NCBI RefSeq assembly: GCF_002109495.1
Contig: NZ_LVJN01000020.1
Span: 666,300-730,299 of the forward strand
Direction: 5' to 3'
DNA from: Magnetofaba australis IT-1
GTDB lineage: Bacteria > Pseudomonadota > Magnetococcia > Magnetococcales > Magnetococcaceae
Length of the DNA: 64,000 nucleotides
Shown: positions 47,537-56,663 of the stretch, piece by piece
How the letters are laid out: every line of letters begins with the position of its first letter
Position numbering within the stretch: the stretch's first letter is position 1
The notes under the pieces: model-generated
Database searches by the model: none
Told to the model about the DNA's origin: nothing
What the model saw: only the letters and a program-made list of their open reading frames with translations
Program-made: the position numbers and the translations under genes

Positions 47537-48440
47537 GCGGCGCATTGAGCTGGGCGAACAGCGGCGCGCACAGCGCGCGCGCGGCCGCATCCAGGCGCTG
47601 CGGTTGGCTCAGGCGGTAGAGCGGGTCGGCCCCGCGCGGACGCGGCAGCCGCCAGCCCCACAACAGCCAGCAGCGCAGCACGTCCAGCGCGCTGCGCAGC
47701 ACAAACAGCGGGCGCGCGCCCTTGCCCTTGCCCTGACGCCGCGGGGTGAAGCCGATGGGAACCTCCAGAATCCGCAAGCCGTCGCTGTAGGCGCGGATCA
47801 CCAGTTCGGGGTTGGCGAAGGCCCCGCGACTGACGCGGGGGTAGCGCTGCGCCGTGGCGTGGCGGCCAAACACGATGTTCTGGTAATCCTCGAAGGGCGC
47901 GCCGAACAGCAGACGGATCAGATAGAAATTGCTCAACGACACCAGCGCCGCCCAGCGCGTGTCCGAGCGCGCGCGACTGCCCTGGGACGACAGCAGTTGC
48001 GCCAAGCGGCTGCGCGTCCCCGGCGGGCGCTGGCGCATGCCTTTGACCAGATCAAAATGCGCCAGCAGCGCCAGAAAGCGGCGCGCGTGGCGCAGATCGT
48101 AGGACCAATCCACCGTCTGCACAAAAAAATACTCTTTACTCATGGCGTTGAACGCGCTGTCCACGGCCACGCCGACATTACGGTTGCGCGCGTGGGTGAC
48201 CACGCGCAACTGCGGATGCGCGCGGGCGAACTCGGCCAGAATTCGCGGCGTGGCGTCGCGCGAGCCGTCATCCACCACCAGCACCTCAAAATCGTCGCAC
48301 AACGCCGACATCAAAGCGAAACAGCGTTGCAGATGCGCTTCAATCAACGCCTCTTCATTGTAGACCCAACTCAGCAGGGTGACCGAGCCGGGGAATTTGC
48401 CCAGCTCGGCGATATCGCGCCGGGTGATCTCATCAAGCAT
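47481..48440 (-). CDS. Glycosyltransferase family 2, polyprenyl-phosphate type
   Basis: A 319-residue GT2 enzyme: SVTLLSWVYNEEALIEAHL, VLVVDDGSRDATPRILAEF and VQTVDWSYD in place of a plain DXD, then NPELVIRAYSDGLRILEVPI. It resembles DPM1-type transferases but has no strong C-terminal transmembrane pair, so it may be soluble. ATG at 48440 overlaps the stop of the radical SAM gene upstream by eight bases; the long open frame further upstream is inside that gene and is not used. The C-terminal end overlaps the aminotransferase gene on the other strand by 56 bases. Confidence 0.87.
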   Translation of the reverse strand: MLDEITRRDIAELGKFPGSVTLLSWVYNEEALIEAHLQRCFALMSALCDDFEVLVVDDGSRDATPRILAEFARAHPQLRVVTHARNRNVGVAVDSAFNAMSKEYFFVQTVDWSYDLRHARRFLALLAHFDLVKGMRQRPPGTRSRLAQLLSSQGSRARSDTRWAALVSLSNFYLIRLLFGAPFEDYQNIVFGRHATAQRYPRVSRGAFANPELVIRAYSDGLRILEVPIGFTPRRQGKGKGARPLFVLRSALDVLRCWLLWGWRLPRPRGADPLYRLSQPQRLDAAARALCAPLFAQLNAPLTPPPRSTADRAARAPRQ

Positions 48441-49470
48441 GCGGCGCCTCCTGAGTGGGGGGCGCGTCGCCCGCCGCGTCGCTCCAGAAGGGGCGGGTTC
48501 CGGCCAGGGTCTGCGGATCGTATTGCGCGCCGGCGGTCTGCCAGTCGCCGCAGCCCTGGCAAATGGCGGGCAGGGCGTCCCATCGATGCGCCCGTTGCGG
48601 CGCGCGCAGCCGCTCGCCCAGCCGTCGCCACGCCTCCTGCAGGGTGATCTGGCCGATGCGCCCGACGCTGAAACGCCCCTCATAATCCACTGCGCAGGCG
48701 CTCACGCGGCCATCCTGGAGAATCGCCATGGTGTTGTTGCCCCACGGGCAGGCGCAGCGGAAATCGGCGTCATGGCGGATGGTCTCGGCGCGCACCGCGC
48801 CGCCCCACTCCAGCATGGGGCGGATCTTCACCTCCGCCCTGCGCGCGCGCCAGTAGTCTTGAAACGCCTGCGCCTCATGGGCGTTTTCGCGCATCACCGA
48901 GAACTGCGCAATGATCGCCGGGTAGCGCAGTCCGCGCTCCTGCCGACGGCGGCACAGCGTCTCCACTGCGGCGTAGACGCCGGCATGTTTGGCTCCCGCG
49001 CGAATGGTTTCGAAACTCTGCGGCGACAGCCCGTCGAGGCTGACGATCAACCGCTTGAGGGGGGAATCCAATATCCTGTCGATGGCGTCCCAACGGTCCA
49101 GCAACGCGCCATTGGTGTTGAGCACCAGATTGCGGCAGCCGACCTGATGGGCGTAGTCCAACCGTTGCCACAACTCCTCGCGCAACAGCAGCGCCTCGCC
49201 GTAGAAGGTGGGCCACAGTTCGCACTCTGGCGCGCACTGGCCCACCTCCTCGACGATGCGCCGCCACAGCGTCGCATCCATGTGTTGCTTGGGGCGTTGC
49301 AGGCTTTTATGGGCGCAGTGCGCACAGCGCAGATTGCAATGCGAGGTGTTCTCCACCACCAGTTGCGGCGGGAATGGATGTTCGCGCAGATCCGCCTCGA
49401 TGCGGCGCAGCTGCGCGCGGCGTTGCGGGTCGTCCAGATGCGGCGTCAAGCGGGTGAAGTCGGTCTGCAT
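48433..49470 (-). CDS. Radical SAM/SPASM-type protein
   Basis: A 345-residue radical SAM enzyme without cobalamin domain. Cys45, Cys49 and Cys52 in SHCNLRCAHC bind the [4Fe-4S] cluster that cleaves SAM; WPTFYGEALL and VLNTNGALLD (about 100-120) are typical. The C-terminal part has CACPWGNN, RVSACAVDYEG and CQGCGDW, a SPASM-like auxiliary cluster set. Such enzymes modify peptides or sugars, for example epimerisation or dehydrogenation. Start ATG at 49470 is 11 bases after the WbqC stop. Between WbqC and GT2 in an operon with asnB, it probably acts on a nucleotide- or lipid-linked sugar. Confidence 0.88.
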   Translation of the reverse strand: MQTDFTRLTPHLDDPQRRAQLRRIEADLREHPFPPQLVVENTSHCNLRCAHCAHKSLQRPKQHMDATLWRRIVEEVGQCAPECELWPTFYGEALLLREELWQRLDYAHQVGCRNLVLNTNGALLDRWDAIDRILDSPLKRLIVSLDGLSPQSFETIRAGAKHAGVYAAVETLCRRRQERGLRYPAIIAQFSVMRENAHEAQAFQDYWRARRAEVKIRPMLEWGGAVRAETIRHDADFRCACPWGNNTMAILQDGRVSACAVDYEGRFSVGRIGQITLQEAWRRLGERLRAPQRAHRWDALPAICQGCGDWQTAGAQYDPQTLAGTRPFWSDAAGDAPPTQEAPHA

Positions 49471-49481
49471 ACCCAGGTCCG

Positions 49482-50159
49482 TCAGAAGCAATCGGCGGCG
49501 GCGGGGCCGAGGTTGAACAGCAGATCCACCGCCGACAGATAGGGGACGAAGGGCTCGAACCGCTGCGGATAGACCGGATGTGCGTAATTCTGCCAGATCA
49601 CCTCAATGCCTGCGCGCTCGAACAGCGCCACGTTGAGGTAGTTGCGCGCGCTGTCGCCGGTCAGATAGCGATCGGCGCCGAAGTGGCGGCACAGATTGAC
49701 CAGCCGCTCACTGCGCGCGCCGCCGATCTCCAGCGCGCTGGCGCGCCGGGTGGGGGTGGCGATGCCCAGCCAGCCCGCCATGCGCTCGGCCAGGGCGATA
49801 TCCAGATCCGCCAGGAACTCCCACGGCTGCTGCAGAATGGCTTGCAGGTGCGGCAGGAACGCGGCGGTGTGCGGGGCGCGCGCATACAGCTGCGCCATGG
49901 TCTGCAGATGCTTGCGCGGCCATCCCTGCGCGGCGTCGATGCGCACCCGATGAATGGGCTGGCCGCCCAGCCCCTTGTGGCGCACCGGCACGCTCAGCCA
50001 CTGCGGTCCCTGGGGCGACTTGATGCGATTGCGATTGCGCCAGCCGTGTTTGTCGAAGGCGACGTCATCGTAGTGGATGAACAGGTCGGCGCGGCGCATC
50101 TGGTCGAAGTAGCCCAACCAGGGCAGGTAACCGGGCTGCAGAACCGCCAGGGTGGTCAT
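49482..50159 (-). CDS. WbqC-family protein
   Basis: A 225-residue protein of the WbqC family, known from O-antigen and exopolysaccharide clusters but with uncertain biochemistry; links to amino-sugar or acyl modification have been proposed for relatives. The family signature LQPGYLPWLGYFDQM (about 7-21), FDKHGWRNRNRIK and the late NYAHPVYPQRFEPFVPYLS are all present, and the length is normal. No membrane segment. The ATG at 50159 overlaps the stop of asnB as ATGA. It lies between an AsnB-type amidotransferase and a radical SAM enzyme, so all three may act on one substrate. Confidence 0.9.
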   Translation of the reverse strand: MTTLAVLQPGYLPWLGYFDQMRRADLFIHYDDVAFDKHGWRNRNRIKSPQGPQWLSVPVRHKGLGGQPIHRVRIDAAQGWPRKHLQTMAQLYARAPHTAAFLPHLQAILQQPWEFLADLDIALAERMAGWLGIATPTRRASALEIGGARSERLVNLCRHFGADRYLTGDSARNYLNVALFERAGIEVIWQNYAHPVYPQRFEPFVPYLSAVDLLFNLGPAAADCF

Positions 50160-52024
50160 GCGGCGGCCTCGCCGCAGCGCTCCCACCACAGTTGAAAAGT
50201 GAGCAGGTTCCACAAGCGGTCGCCGTGGTTGGCGCGCCCGCTCAGGTGCGCTTGCAGCAGCGCCGCCACCGGCTCGGCGCGCAACAGACCGTGCCGCGCC
50301 AGCCGCTCTGGGCGCAGCGTCTGCGTCGCCAAGGGGGCCAGCGGGCCGCGCAGCCAGTGGTTGATGGGCAGAATGAATCCCTCCTTGGGGCGATTGAGCA
50401 GCGGCTCGGGCAACAGATCCCGCAGCGCCTCCTTAAGAATATGTTTGACCCGCCCACGCTGAATTTTCAAGGCTCCGGGGAGGGTGTCGGCGTAGCGCAT
50501 CAGCTCGGCGTCCAGAAACGGCGGGCGCGCCTCCAGACCGTGCGCCATGGACAAGCGATCGACAAACGCCAGCACCTGGTCCGGCAACAGGGCGCCTCGA
50601 TCCAGCAGCAGCATGCGGTTGAGCGGATCCTCAGAGGCGATGGCCGAGAGCGCCTCGGCCACCAGCGCCTGGTTCGACGCGCCGTCGGTCAACGCCTGCA
50701 TGCGCGGGGTGTAGAGCGCGCGGATTCCGGCGTCATCGGCCAGATACATCCCCATGCGGCGCGCCGCCTCGCCGCCGCGCCGCAGCAGCGCCGTCAGCGC
50801 CTCCGGCGGCGTCGCGTCCAGCTCCGCCAGCTCCGCCCACAAGGCGACGTCGCGCGCGGATTCCGGCGTCGTCGCCAACCGCGCCAGCGGCTGCGCCAGG
50901 CGGTGCGGGCGATAACTGCCGAACAACTCGTCGGCGCCATCGCCGGTCAGCACCGCCTTGGCGCTGTCGGCGATGCGTCGATTCAGAAAATACGCCGAGG
51001 TCACCCCCGAGAAGGGTTCGTCAAACGCCTCGGCCACCGCCTCCAGGCTGTCGGCCACGTCGCGCCAGCCCATGCGCACCTCGTGATGATTGGCGCCGAC
51101 GCGCTCGGCGATCTGGCGGGCAAACGTCTGATCAGCGCGCTTGTTGGGGAACGCCTCATCATAGGTCAGGGTAAAGGTCGCCACCGGCTGGGCGCTCATG
51201 CGGCTCATGAGGGCGACCACTGCGGCGCTGTCCACCCCGCCGGAGAGCGCTGCGGCCACCGGCGCATCGGCCTGCATCTGCTGTCGCACGCTCTGCTCCA
51301 GCAGCGTGCGGATCCGCTGCGCGGCCTCCTGTTGGGTGATCGTCGGGTCCTCCGTCGGCGGGGGCGGGGTCCAGCAATCCAGCGTGATCCGGCCCCCGCG
51401 CCAGCACAAACGCTGGCCCGGCCGCAATTGACGGATCTGCGCCCAGGCCGACTGCGGAGCGGGGATGTTCTTAAAGCTGAAATAGCCGTGCAGGGCGCGC
51501 CAATCCAACCCCCGCGAGACCTGCGGATGGGTCAGCAGGGCCTTGGGCTCCGAGGCGAAGATCAAGCCGCCGTTGGCGGTGGCGGCGTAATAGAGCGGTT
51601 TGATCCCGGCGTGATCGCGCATCAGCCACAGGGTTTGCTGGCGCGCATCCCACAGGGCGATGGCGAACTGGCCGGCAAGCGCGCGCGGGAAATCCGCCCC
51701 CATGGTCTCGTACAGGTGGGCGATGACCTCGCCATCGGCGTGGCGGCTGCGAAACCGATGCCCCTGCGCCTGCAAGCGGTGACGTAGCTGGCCATGGTTG
51801 TAGATCTCGCCATTGAACGCCACCGCCACCTCGCCGCTCTCGTTGAACAGCGGTTGCGCGCCGCGCTCTGGGTCCACCAGCGCCAGACGGCGCGTGGCCA
51901 GGGCGATGGGGCCGTTGACCCACGCGCCGTCGGCGTCGGGGCCGCGATGCCGGAGCGCATGGCTCATGCGCGGCAGCGCGCGGGTCTCCTCGCCGGTGTT
52001 CACAGAGCCGCAAATGCCGCACAC
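50156..52024 (-). CDS. asnB: Asparagine synthetase-like glutamine amidotransferase (AsnB family)
   Basis: A 622-residue class-II amidotransferase fused to a synthetase domain. Start GTG at 52024 with TGAGG upstream gives Cys2 (MCGICGSV) as nucleophile; HRGPDADG, FNGEIYN and HADGEVI complete the glutaminase site; AALSGGVDSAAVVAL is the PP-loop and GDGADELFGSY and RPKEGFILPIN are typical for the synthetase part. It is the second AsnB in the window and differs from the one at 32716 in length and sequence, so they likely have different acceptors. First gene of an operon asnB-wbqC-radical SAM-GT2; 67 bases separate it from the dehydratase gene upstream. Confidence 0.93.
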   Translation of the reverse strand: MCGICGSVNTGEETRALPRMSHALRHRGPDADGAWVNGPIALATRRLALVDPERGAQPLFNESGEVAVAFNGEIYNHGQLRHRLQAQGHRFRSRHADGEVIAHLYETMGADFPRALAGQFAIALWDARQQTLWLMRDHAGIKPLYYAATANGGLIFASEPKALLTHPQVSRGLDWRALHGYFSFKNIPAPQSAWAQIRQLRPGQRLCWRGGRITLDCWTPPPPTEDPTITQQEAAQRIRTLLEQSVRQQMQADAPVAAALSGGVDSAAVVALMSRMSAQPVATFTLTYDEAFPNKRADQTFARQIAERVGANHHEVRMGWRDVADSLEAVAEAFDEPFSGVTSAYFLNRRIADSAKAVLTGDGADELFGSYRPHRLAQPLARLATTPESARDVALWAELAELDATPPEALTALLRRGGEAARRMGMYLADDAGIRALYTPRMQALTDGASNQALVAEALSAIASEDPLNRMLLLDRGALLPDQVLAFVDRLSMAHGLEARPPFLDAELMRYADTLPGALKIQRGRVKHILKEALRDLLPEPLLNRPKEGFILPINHWLRGPLAPLATQTLRPERLARHGLLRAEPVAALLQAHLSGRANHGDRLWNLLTFQLWWERCGEAAA

Positions 52025-52091
52025 GACAACCTCATGGCTGGGGGGATTCCACAGGAGAAAGAGGCGGGCCGCTTGCGCGCGGGCGCGGCGC

Positions 52092-53132
52092 TCAATGCAG
52101 CGCCGCCTGACCGTCTGTCCGGGGGATGCGCTGGGTGCTGAGGATCAACTGTTTGCGCCACAACTCGGCATGCGCCTGATACCAGGCGATGGTCTCGCGC
52201 AATCCGCTCTCCCAGTCGATGGTGGGAGACCACCCCAAAGCGCGGTGAATCTTGCTGAAATCGCCGGTGTGGCGCGCCACTTGGCCGGGCCGGTCCACGG
52301 TGTGGGCAAGGGCCTGCGCCGGCGCCCCCATGGCGTGCAGAATCTCCTGCGCGATGCTGACCACCGAACGCGCCGCGCCGCTGGCGACGTTGTAGATTTG
52401 CCCGCGCGTCTGCGCCAACGGCGCCTGCAACGTCAGGTCGATGGCGCGGCACAGATCCGCCACATGCAGAAAATCGCGCATCGCCTCCCCGGAGCCATGG
52501 ATTGGCAGCGGCTGTTCGCGCAGCGCATGGGTGATAAAGCGGGGAATCGCCTTCTCCACATGTTGGCGCGGCCCATAGGCGTTGAACGGACGCAGCGTGA
52601 CGATGGGCAGATCATGGGTGGCGCAGTAGGCGTAGACCAGACGATCGGCGCCGCATTTGGCCGCCGCGTAGGGGCTCTTGGGGTTGAGCGGGTGCGTTTC
52701 GTCCATGCGTTCGGTGAGCGCGTCGCCATACACCTCGGAGCTGGAGATGTGGATCATGCGCTCGACCCGGGGCGCACTCTTGAGCAGCGCGTTGATGAGG
52801 TTCTGCGCGCCCAGAAAGTTGGTCTGCGCGCCGCTCCAGTTGTCGACGATGGAGCGGCTGACATGGGATTCAGCGGCGAAGTGGACAATCTGGTCGCTCT
52901 GCGCCACCAGTTCCGCCACCAGTTGCGGGTTGCACACGTCGCCGTAGTGGAACGTCGCCCGGCTGTCGGCGGCGGGACGCTTGAAGGCGTCGGGCAGATT
53001 GTCCAGAGAGCCGGCGTAGGTGAGGGCGTCCAGCACGATAATGCGGTCGTCCGGGCGCTCCCGCAGCATGTGACGCACAAAATTTGAGCCGATGAAACCT
53101 GCGCCGCCGGTGACCAAGACCACTCTGCCCAT
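52092..53132 (-). CDS. NAD-dependent epimerase/dehydratase (dTDP-glucose 4,6-dehydratase-like)
   Basis: A 346-residue extended SDR. GGAGFIGSNFV (about 8-18) binds NAD; HFAAESHVSRSI and TNFLGAQNLINALL are hallmarks of the RmlB/GalE-like group; the catalytic pair is Tyr and Lys in SPYAAAKCGADR, with Ser-Ser in HISSSEVYGDAL. It likely makes a 4-keto-6-deoxy or epimerised nucleotide sugar that feeds the aminotransferase at 46385. The ATG at 53132 has GGGAG nine bases upstream. No RmlA/C/D genes are nearby, so the standard rhamnose pathway is not complete here. Confidence 0.9.
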   Translation of the reverse strand: MGRVVLVTGGAGFIGSNFVRHMLRERPDDRIIVLDALTYAGSLDNLPDAFKRPAADSRATFHYGDVCNPQLVAELVAQSDQIVHFAAESHVSRSIVDNWSGAQTNFLGAQNLINALLKSAPRVERMIHISSSEVYGDALTERMDETHPLNPKSPYAAAKCGADRLVYAYCATHDLPIVTLRPFNAYGPRQHVEKAIPRFITHALREQPLPIHGSGEAMRDFLHVADLCRAIDLTLQAPLAQTRGQIYNVASGAARSVVSIAQEILHAMGAPAQALAHTVDRPGQVARHTGDFSKIHRALGWSPTIDWESGLRETIAWYQAHAELWRKQLILSTQRIPRTDGQAALH

Positions 53133-53242
53133 AAACCGCTCCCTTGCGTGAATTGAGCGCATATTAGGCTGATTTGGACGCAAACGACATTGAGAAAATA
53201 TCGCCGCGCCGCCACCCCAGGCGCGCCAACAGGCCAAACGCT

Positions 53243-53803
53243 CTATGCGCTGCCTGTCGCCGACGGCGGCGCGCAGTCGGCGCGCATCAATCCCATGAGA
53301 ATGAGATCGTGATAGCCATCATCCAGATAGACGTGCTCACGCAGACGCCCCTCTTCGATGAAGCCCAGGCGCGCATAGAGCGCCAGGGCGCGCCTGTTAT
53401 AGCTTGCGACCTGCAAGTGAATACGCCGCAGGTTCAATATGTTGAACGCGTAATCAAACAACAGCCCCAGGGCCTCGGCGGCGTAGCCCTGACCCTGCCG
53501 CGCGGCCTCGCCGATAACGACGCCCAGGCGCGCGTGGCGCGCAATCCAGTCGATTTCGCACAGATGGGTCATCCCCACCAGGGCGTCGTCGGCGACGCAT
53601 TCAATGGCAAAGTCGGCCCGGTTCTGGCCCGTATCGCGCAGAATCCGCTCAAACCAGACCTCTTCGCGCTCCTGGGTGATGGGAAACCGGAATCCCAATG
53701 TGTTGTGACGCACCACCGGATCGTTGCGCCAGCTCTGGGTGATGGCGGCGTCCGCCTGACGCAACGGACGCAGGCGGACCAGGCGGCCTTGATCGCGTCT
53801 CAT
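53243..53803 (-). CDS. GNAT-family N-acetyltransferase (RimJ/RimL-type)
   Basis: A 186-residue acetyltransferase. The acetyl-CoA pyrophosphate loop fits RQGQGYAAEALGLL (about 103-116), after the strand ARLGVVIGE, and the final ALYARLGFIEEGRLREHVY is the common GNAT end. Enzymes of this type in glycan loci acetylate amino groups of nucleotide sugars, such as 4-amino-6-deoxy sugars (PseH/WecD-like). The ATG at 53803 overlaps the upstream radical SAM stop (ATGA). A 110-base gap with no recognisable signal separates it from the dehydratase. Confidence 0.88.
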   Translation of the reverse strand: MRRDQGRLVRLRPLRQADAAITQSWRNDPVVRHNTLGFRFPITQEREEVWFERILRDTGQNRADFAIECVADDALVGMTHLCEIDWIARHARLGVVIGEAARQGQGYAAEALGLLFDYAFNILNLRRIHLQVASYNRRALALYARLGFIEEGRLREHVYLDDGYHDLILMGLMRADCAPPSATGSA

Positions 53804-54780
53804 TGCGGACCTGTCGACTGCGCGTTCGAGTCGTCGCGCGCGCGGTTCAATCGCGCGTGTTCGGCCAATGCCGTCGCCTTCCAGTAGTTATGGCCCCACG
53901 AGCGGTAGCGCCAATCGGGACACTCCGCGCACAGCGGCATGCGCGCGCCGTTGCCCGCCAGATGTTGCGCGCGATAGCGGGCGAACCCTTCGCCCAGCCA
54001 GATGTCGCGAATGCTCTGCTCCGGCGCGCGCCCCATGTGCGTGCGCCCGGCGATGTCAAAACCACACAGCATCACATTGCCGCGGGTGTCGATGTTCAGA
54101 CGTTCGAACAGGAACGGGCAGGGCACGTTGCCGGCGTCGATATAAGGCTCCGCATCCGCCGACCAGTCGGGATCGAGGGTGGTGTTGTCGCCCCAGGTGA
54201 GGAATTTGCGGCGGATGAAGTGGTCCACCCCCACCCGCTGCATCCAGAAGCGTTCCGCCGCATCCAGGTCCACCCCCCGTTGCGCCACGCCGGAGACCAC
54301 AATGCGAGAAACCCCGCCCAGCGCGTCGCGCAACTGCAGCAGGCGCGTGAGATTCCGCACCAGCGTCTCCCAGTCGAGCCCGACGCGCGCTTTGGCGTAG
54401 GCGGCGGCGTCGCCGGCGTCGACGGAGACTTCGATCATCTCCACCTCCGCGGCGAGCAGGGCGCGGCTGTTGGCCTCATCCAGCAGCGAGCCGTTGGTGA
54501 TCAGCCCCACGCGGCAACCGACCTGCTTGGCGTAGGTCAGCAGCTCAATGGCCTGTGGATGCAGCAGCGGCTCGCCGCCGCCCGAAATGCGCAGGTAGGC
54601 GGCGTGGGGGCCCGATTCATCGGCGATGGCCTGGAACAGCGATGCCGGCATATACGGCGCATCCCGGTAACTCTGGCGGATATTGGATTGCGTGTAGGGG
54701 CAGTGCGGACATTTGGCGTTGCACGGATAGACCAGCGCAAGCACCAGCATCATGGGGTAATCCACAGCCTGGGCGCGCAT
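53800..54780 (-). CDS. Radical SAM/SPASM-type protein
   Basis: A 326-residue enzyme with Cys20, Cys24 and Cys27 in PCNAKCPHCPY for the SAM-cleaving cluster, RISGGGEPLLHP and LITNGSLLDE (the GGEP and ribose motifs), and C-terminal cysteines in VMLCGFD and LCAECPDW for an auxiliary cluster. It is short and has no cobalamin domain. The ATG at 54780 is chosen over a GTG at 54837 because AGGAG lies nine bases upstream and the family's first strand starts there. Coupled to the acetyltransferase gene. Diverges from another radical SAM gene across 413 bases. Confidence 0.87.
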   Translation of the reverse strand: MRAQAVDYPMMLVLALVYPCNAKCPHCPYTQSNIRQSYRDAPYMPASLFQAIADESGPHAAYLRISGGGEPLLHPQAIELLTYAKQVGCRVGLITNGSLLDEANSRALLAAEVEMIEVSVDAGDAAAYAKARVGLDWETLVRNLTRLLQLRDALGGVSRIVVSGVAQRGVDLDAAERFWMQRVGVDHFIRRKFLTWGDNTTLDPDWSADAEPYIDAGNVPCPFLFERLNIDTRGNVMLCGFDIAGRTHMGRAPEQSIRDIWLGEGFARYRAQHLAGNGARMPLCAECPDWRYRSWGHNYWKATALAEHARLNRARDDSNAQSTGPQ

Positions 54781-55193
54781 TCCGTAGCGCTCCTGGGTGT
54801 GGCGCGCTGGCTCCACCACGGCGGGCTCCTGCTTCACGGCGTCACGGGGGGTCTGGGTTCGTCAAACAGAGCGTGCGCGCATGGTCGGCGCCGCGTTCGG
54901 TTCTGGCTGGAGCGATTGCGATGGTCACAACAGAAGGGCGAAATCCGCATCCCGCACGGCCCCCATTATAGCCTGGGCGCGACGCGCTGCGCAATATTCC
55001 CCGGCGGGCGCGCGTCGCATGGGTATTCCCCGGCGGGCGCGCGTCGCATGGGTATTGCACCGCGCATTTGTGGAGGATATGCTGTGAACGCGCTTGAAAA
55101 TCCAAAGCTTGATCCGCCCGCTGCGCTTTTATCCCCAAGCCCAGGTCCGCGCTTGATCCTGCGTCATTGCTTGTATTCAGGAACGCCCGCTTC
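54781..55193. other. Divergent intergenic region, 413 bases, with a 29-bp duplication
   Basis: Both flanking radical SAM genes point away from this stretch, so their promoters should be here. It contains the tandem duplication at 54995-55052. I see no RNA gene or convincing coding region; the open frame reaching to 54837 is a possible but less likely extension of the left gene. Confidence 0.5.
54995..55052. repeat. 29-bp perfect tandem duplication
   Basis: The unit TATTCCCCGGCGGGCGCGCG plus TCGCATGGG occurs twice head to tail at 54995-55023 and 55024-55052, and the following TATTG looks like the start of a third unit. It lies about 140 bases upstream of the plus-strand radical SAM start and could carry duplicated operator or curvature elements. 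Confidence 0.85.
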
Positions 55194-56663
55194 ATGAACG
55201 GCTTATACCTTGTCACCGCCAATTCCAAAAAGAAGCTCTATGCAGGCACCGCCAACACGCTGGCGGCCATCGCCCCCAACATTCCGTTGGGCATTCTGGA
55301 AGCCTACATGAGCGCGCAGGGCGTCCCCACGGTCATGATCGACGCCGAAGCCGAGGGCCTGAGCAACGCCGAGCTGGCCAATCGCCTGCAACAGGCGCAA
55401 CCCGATCTGGTCTGCGTGCTGGCCACCGGCGCCAACCCGTCGGCCTCCACCATGACCATGGTTGGCGTGATCGACCTGTTCGAGCAGATGCGGCGCGTTG
55501 GCGTGGCGGCGGGCGCCGCCTGCGTGTGGGGCGGCCATCCGACGGTGCTGCCCGAACGCACCCTGCGCGAGACCGGCGCCGATTTCGTCATCCTCGGCGA
55601 GGGCTTCGACGCCCTCTCCCAGCTCTACGCCTGGCGCACGCAGGGCGGCGACAAGCGCCAGATCCCCGGACTCGCCTATTTTGAAAACGCGCGCTTTGTC
55701 CAACAAGCGCCGCCGCCGCTGGCGGCGCTGGATGATCTGCCGCGCATCAACTGGGACAAAATGAATCCGGCGCGCTACCGGGCGCATAACTGGCACTGCT
55801 TCGGCGAGGAGATTGACCAACGGTCCCCCTACGCCATCATCTGGACCAACCAGGGCTGCCCCTATCCGTGCGACTTCTGCTCGGTCAACAACGTCTTCGG
55901 CCAGCGCAAATTCCGTTTCCGCAGCATGGAAAACGTGGTGGCGGAGATTGACGATCTGGTGCAAAACCATGGCGTGCGCCGACTCAAGATCCTCGACGAA
56001 CTGTTCGCCATCAAACACCCGCGCATCGACCAGTTCTGCGACCTGCTGGAGGAGCGCGGCTACGATCTGGACATGTGGTGCTTTGCGCGCATTGACTCGG
56101 TGACCCCGCAGATGCTCAAACGTCTGAAGCGCGTCGGCGTCAATTGGATCGCCTATGGTTTCGAATCCTTCGATGAATCCATCGTCGCTTCAACCAACAA
56201 ACGCGTTTCGGCGCAGGCGCAGGAGACCATCGACATGACCCGCGAGGCGGGCATTCACATCTGCGCCGATGTCATCGTCGGGCTGTGGGAGGACAGCGTT
56301 CAGAGCGTGCGCAGAACGCGCGACTTTCTGTTCAAAAACCAATTCGAGTGGGTCAATGTCTACCCGGCGTTTGCCTATCCCGGCACGCCGATGTACGACG
56401 CCTATCTGCGCGACGGCGTCATCTCCACCCCGACCAGCTGGGACGCCTACGGCCTCTATAGCGACGCCTGCGAACCGGCGCCGACCAAGCATCTGAGTCC
56501 GGCGCAGGTGCTGGCGCTGCGCGACGAGCTGTTCAACGACTATTTCCGCTCGCCGGAAATCTTGCGCATGCTGGAGAACACATTCGGCGTCAAAACGCGC
56601 CGCCACGTCGAGCAGATGATGCAGATCTCCCTGCCGCGCAAACTGTTGCAAGACGATGCGTGA
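55194..56663 (+). CDS. B12-binding-domain radical SAM protein
   Basis: A 489-residue enzyme. MNGLYLVTANSKKKLYAG begins an N-terminal cobalamin-binding-like domain (VWGGHPTVLPE, VILGEGFDAL); NQGCPYPCDFCSVN near 218-231 is the cluster motif; ILDELFAIKHPR, IAYGFESFDES and VIVGLWEDSVQS are further family marks. The layout (GTAN near the start, no hydrophobic tail) differs from the membrane-associated group, so it may work on a soluble nucleotide sugar with the two SDR genes that follow. The ATG at 55194 is chosen over one nine codons upstream. The next gene starts eight bases before its stop. Confidence 0.9.
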   Translation: MNGLYLVTANSKKKLYAGTANTLAAIAPNIPLGILEAYMSAQGVPTVMIDAEAEGLSNAELANRLQQAQPDLVCVLATGANPSASTMTMVGVIDLFEQMRRVGVAAGAACVWGGHPTVLPERTLRETGADFVILGEGFDALSQLYAWRTQGGDKRQIPGLAYFENARFVQQAPPPLAALDDLPRINWDKMNPARYRAHNWHCFGEEIDQRSPYAIIWTNQGCPYPCDFCSVNNVFGQRKFRFRSMENVVAEIDDLVQNHGVRRLKILDELFAIKHPRIDQFCDLLEERGYDLDMWCFARIDSVTPQMLKRLKRVGVNWIAYGFESFDESIVASTNKRVSAQAQETIDMTREAGIHICADVIVGLWEDSVQSVRRTRDFLFKNQFEWVNVYPAFAYPGTPMYDAYLRDGVISTPTSWDAYGLYSDACEPAPTKHLSPAQVLALRDELFNDYFRSPEILRMLENTFGVKTRRHVEQMMQISLPRKLLQDDA

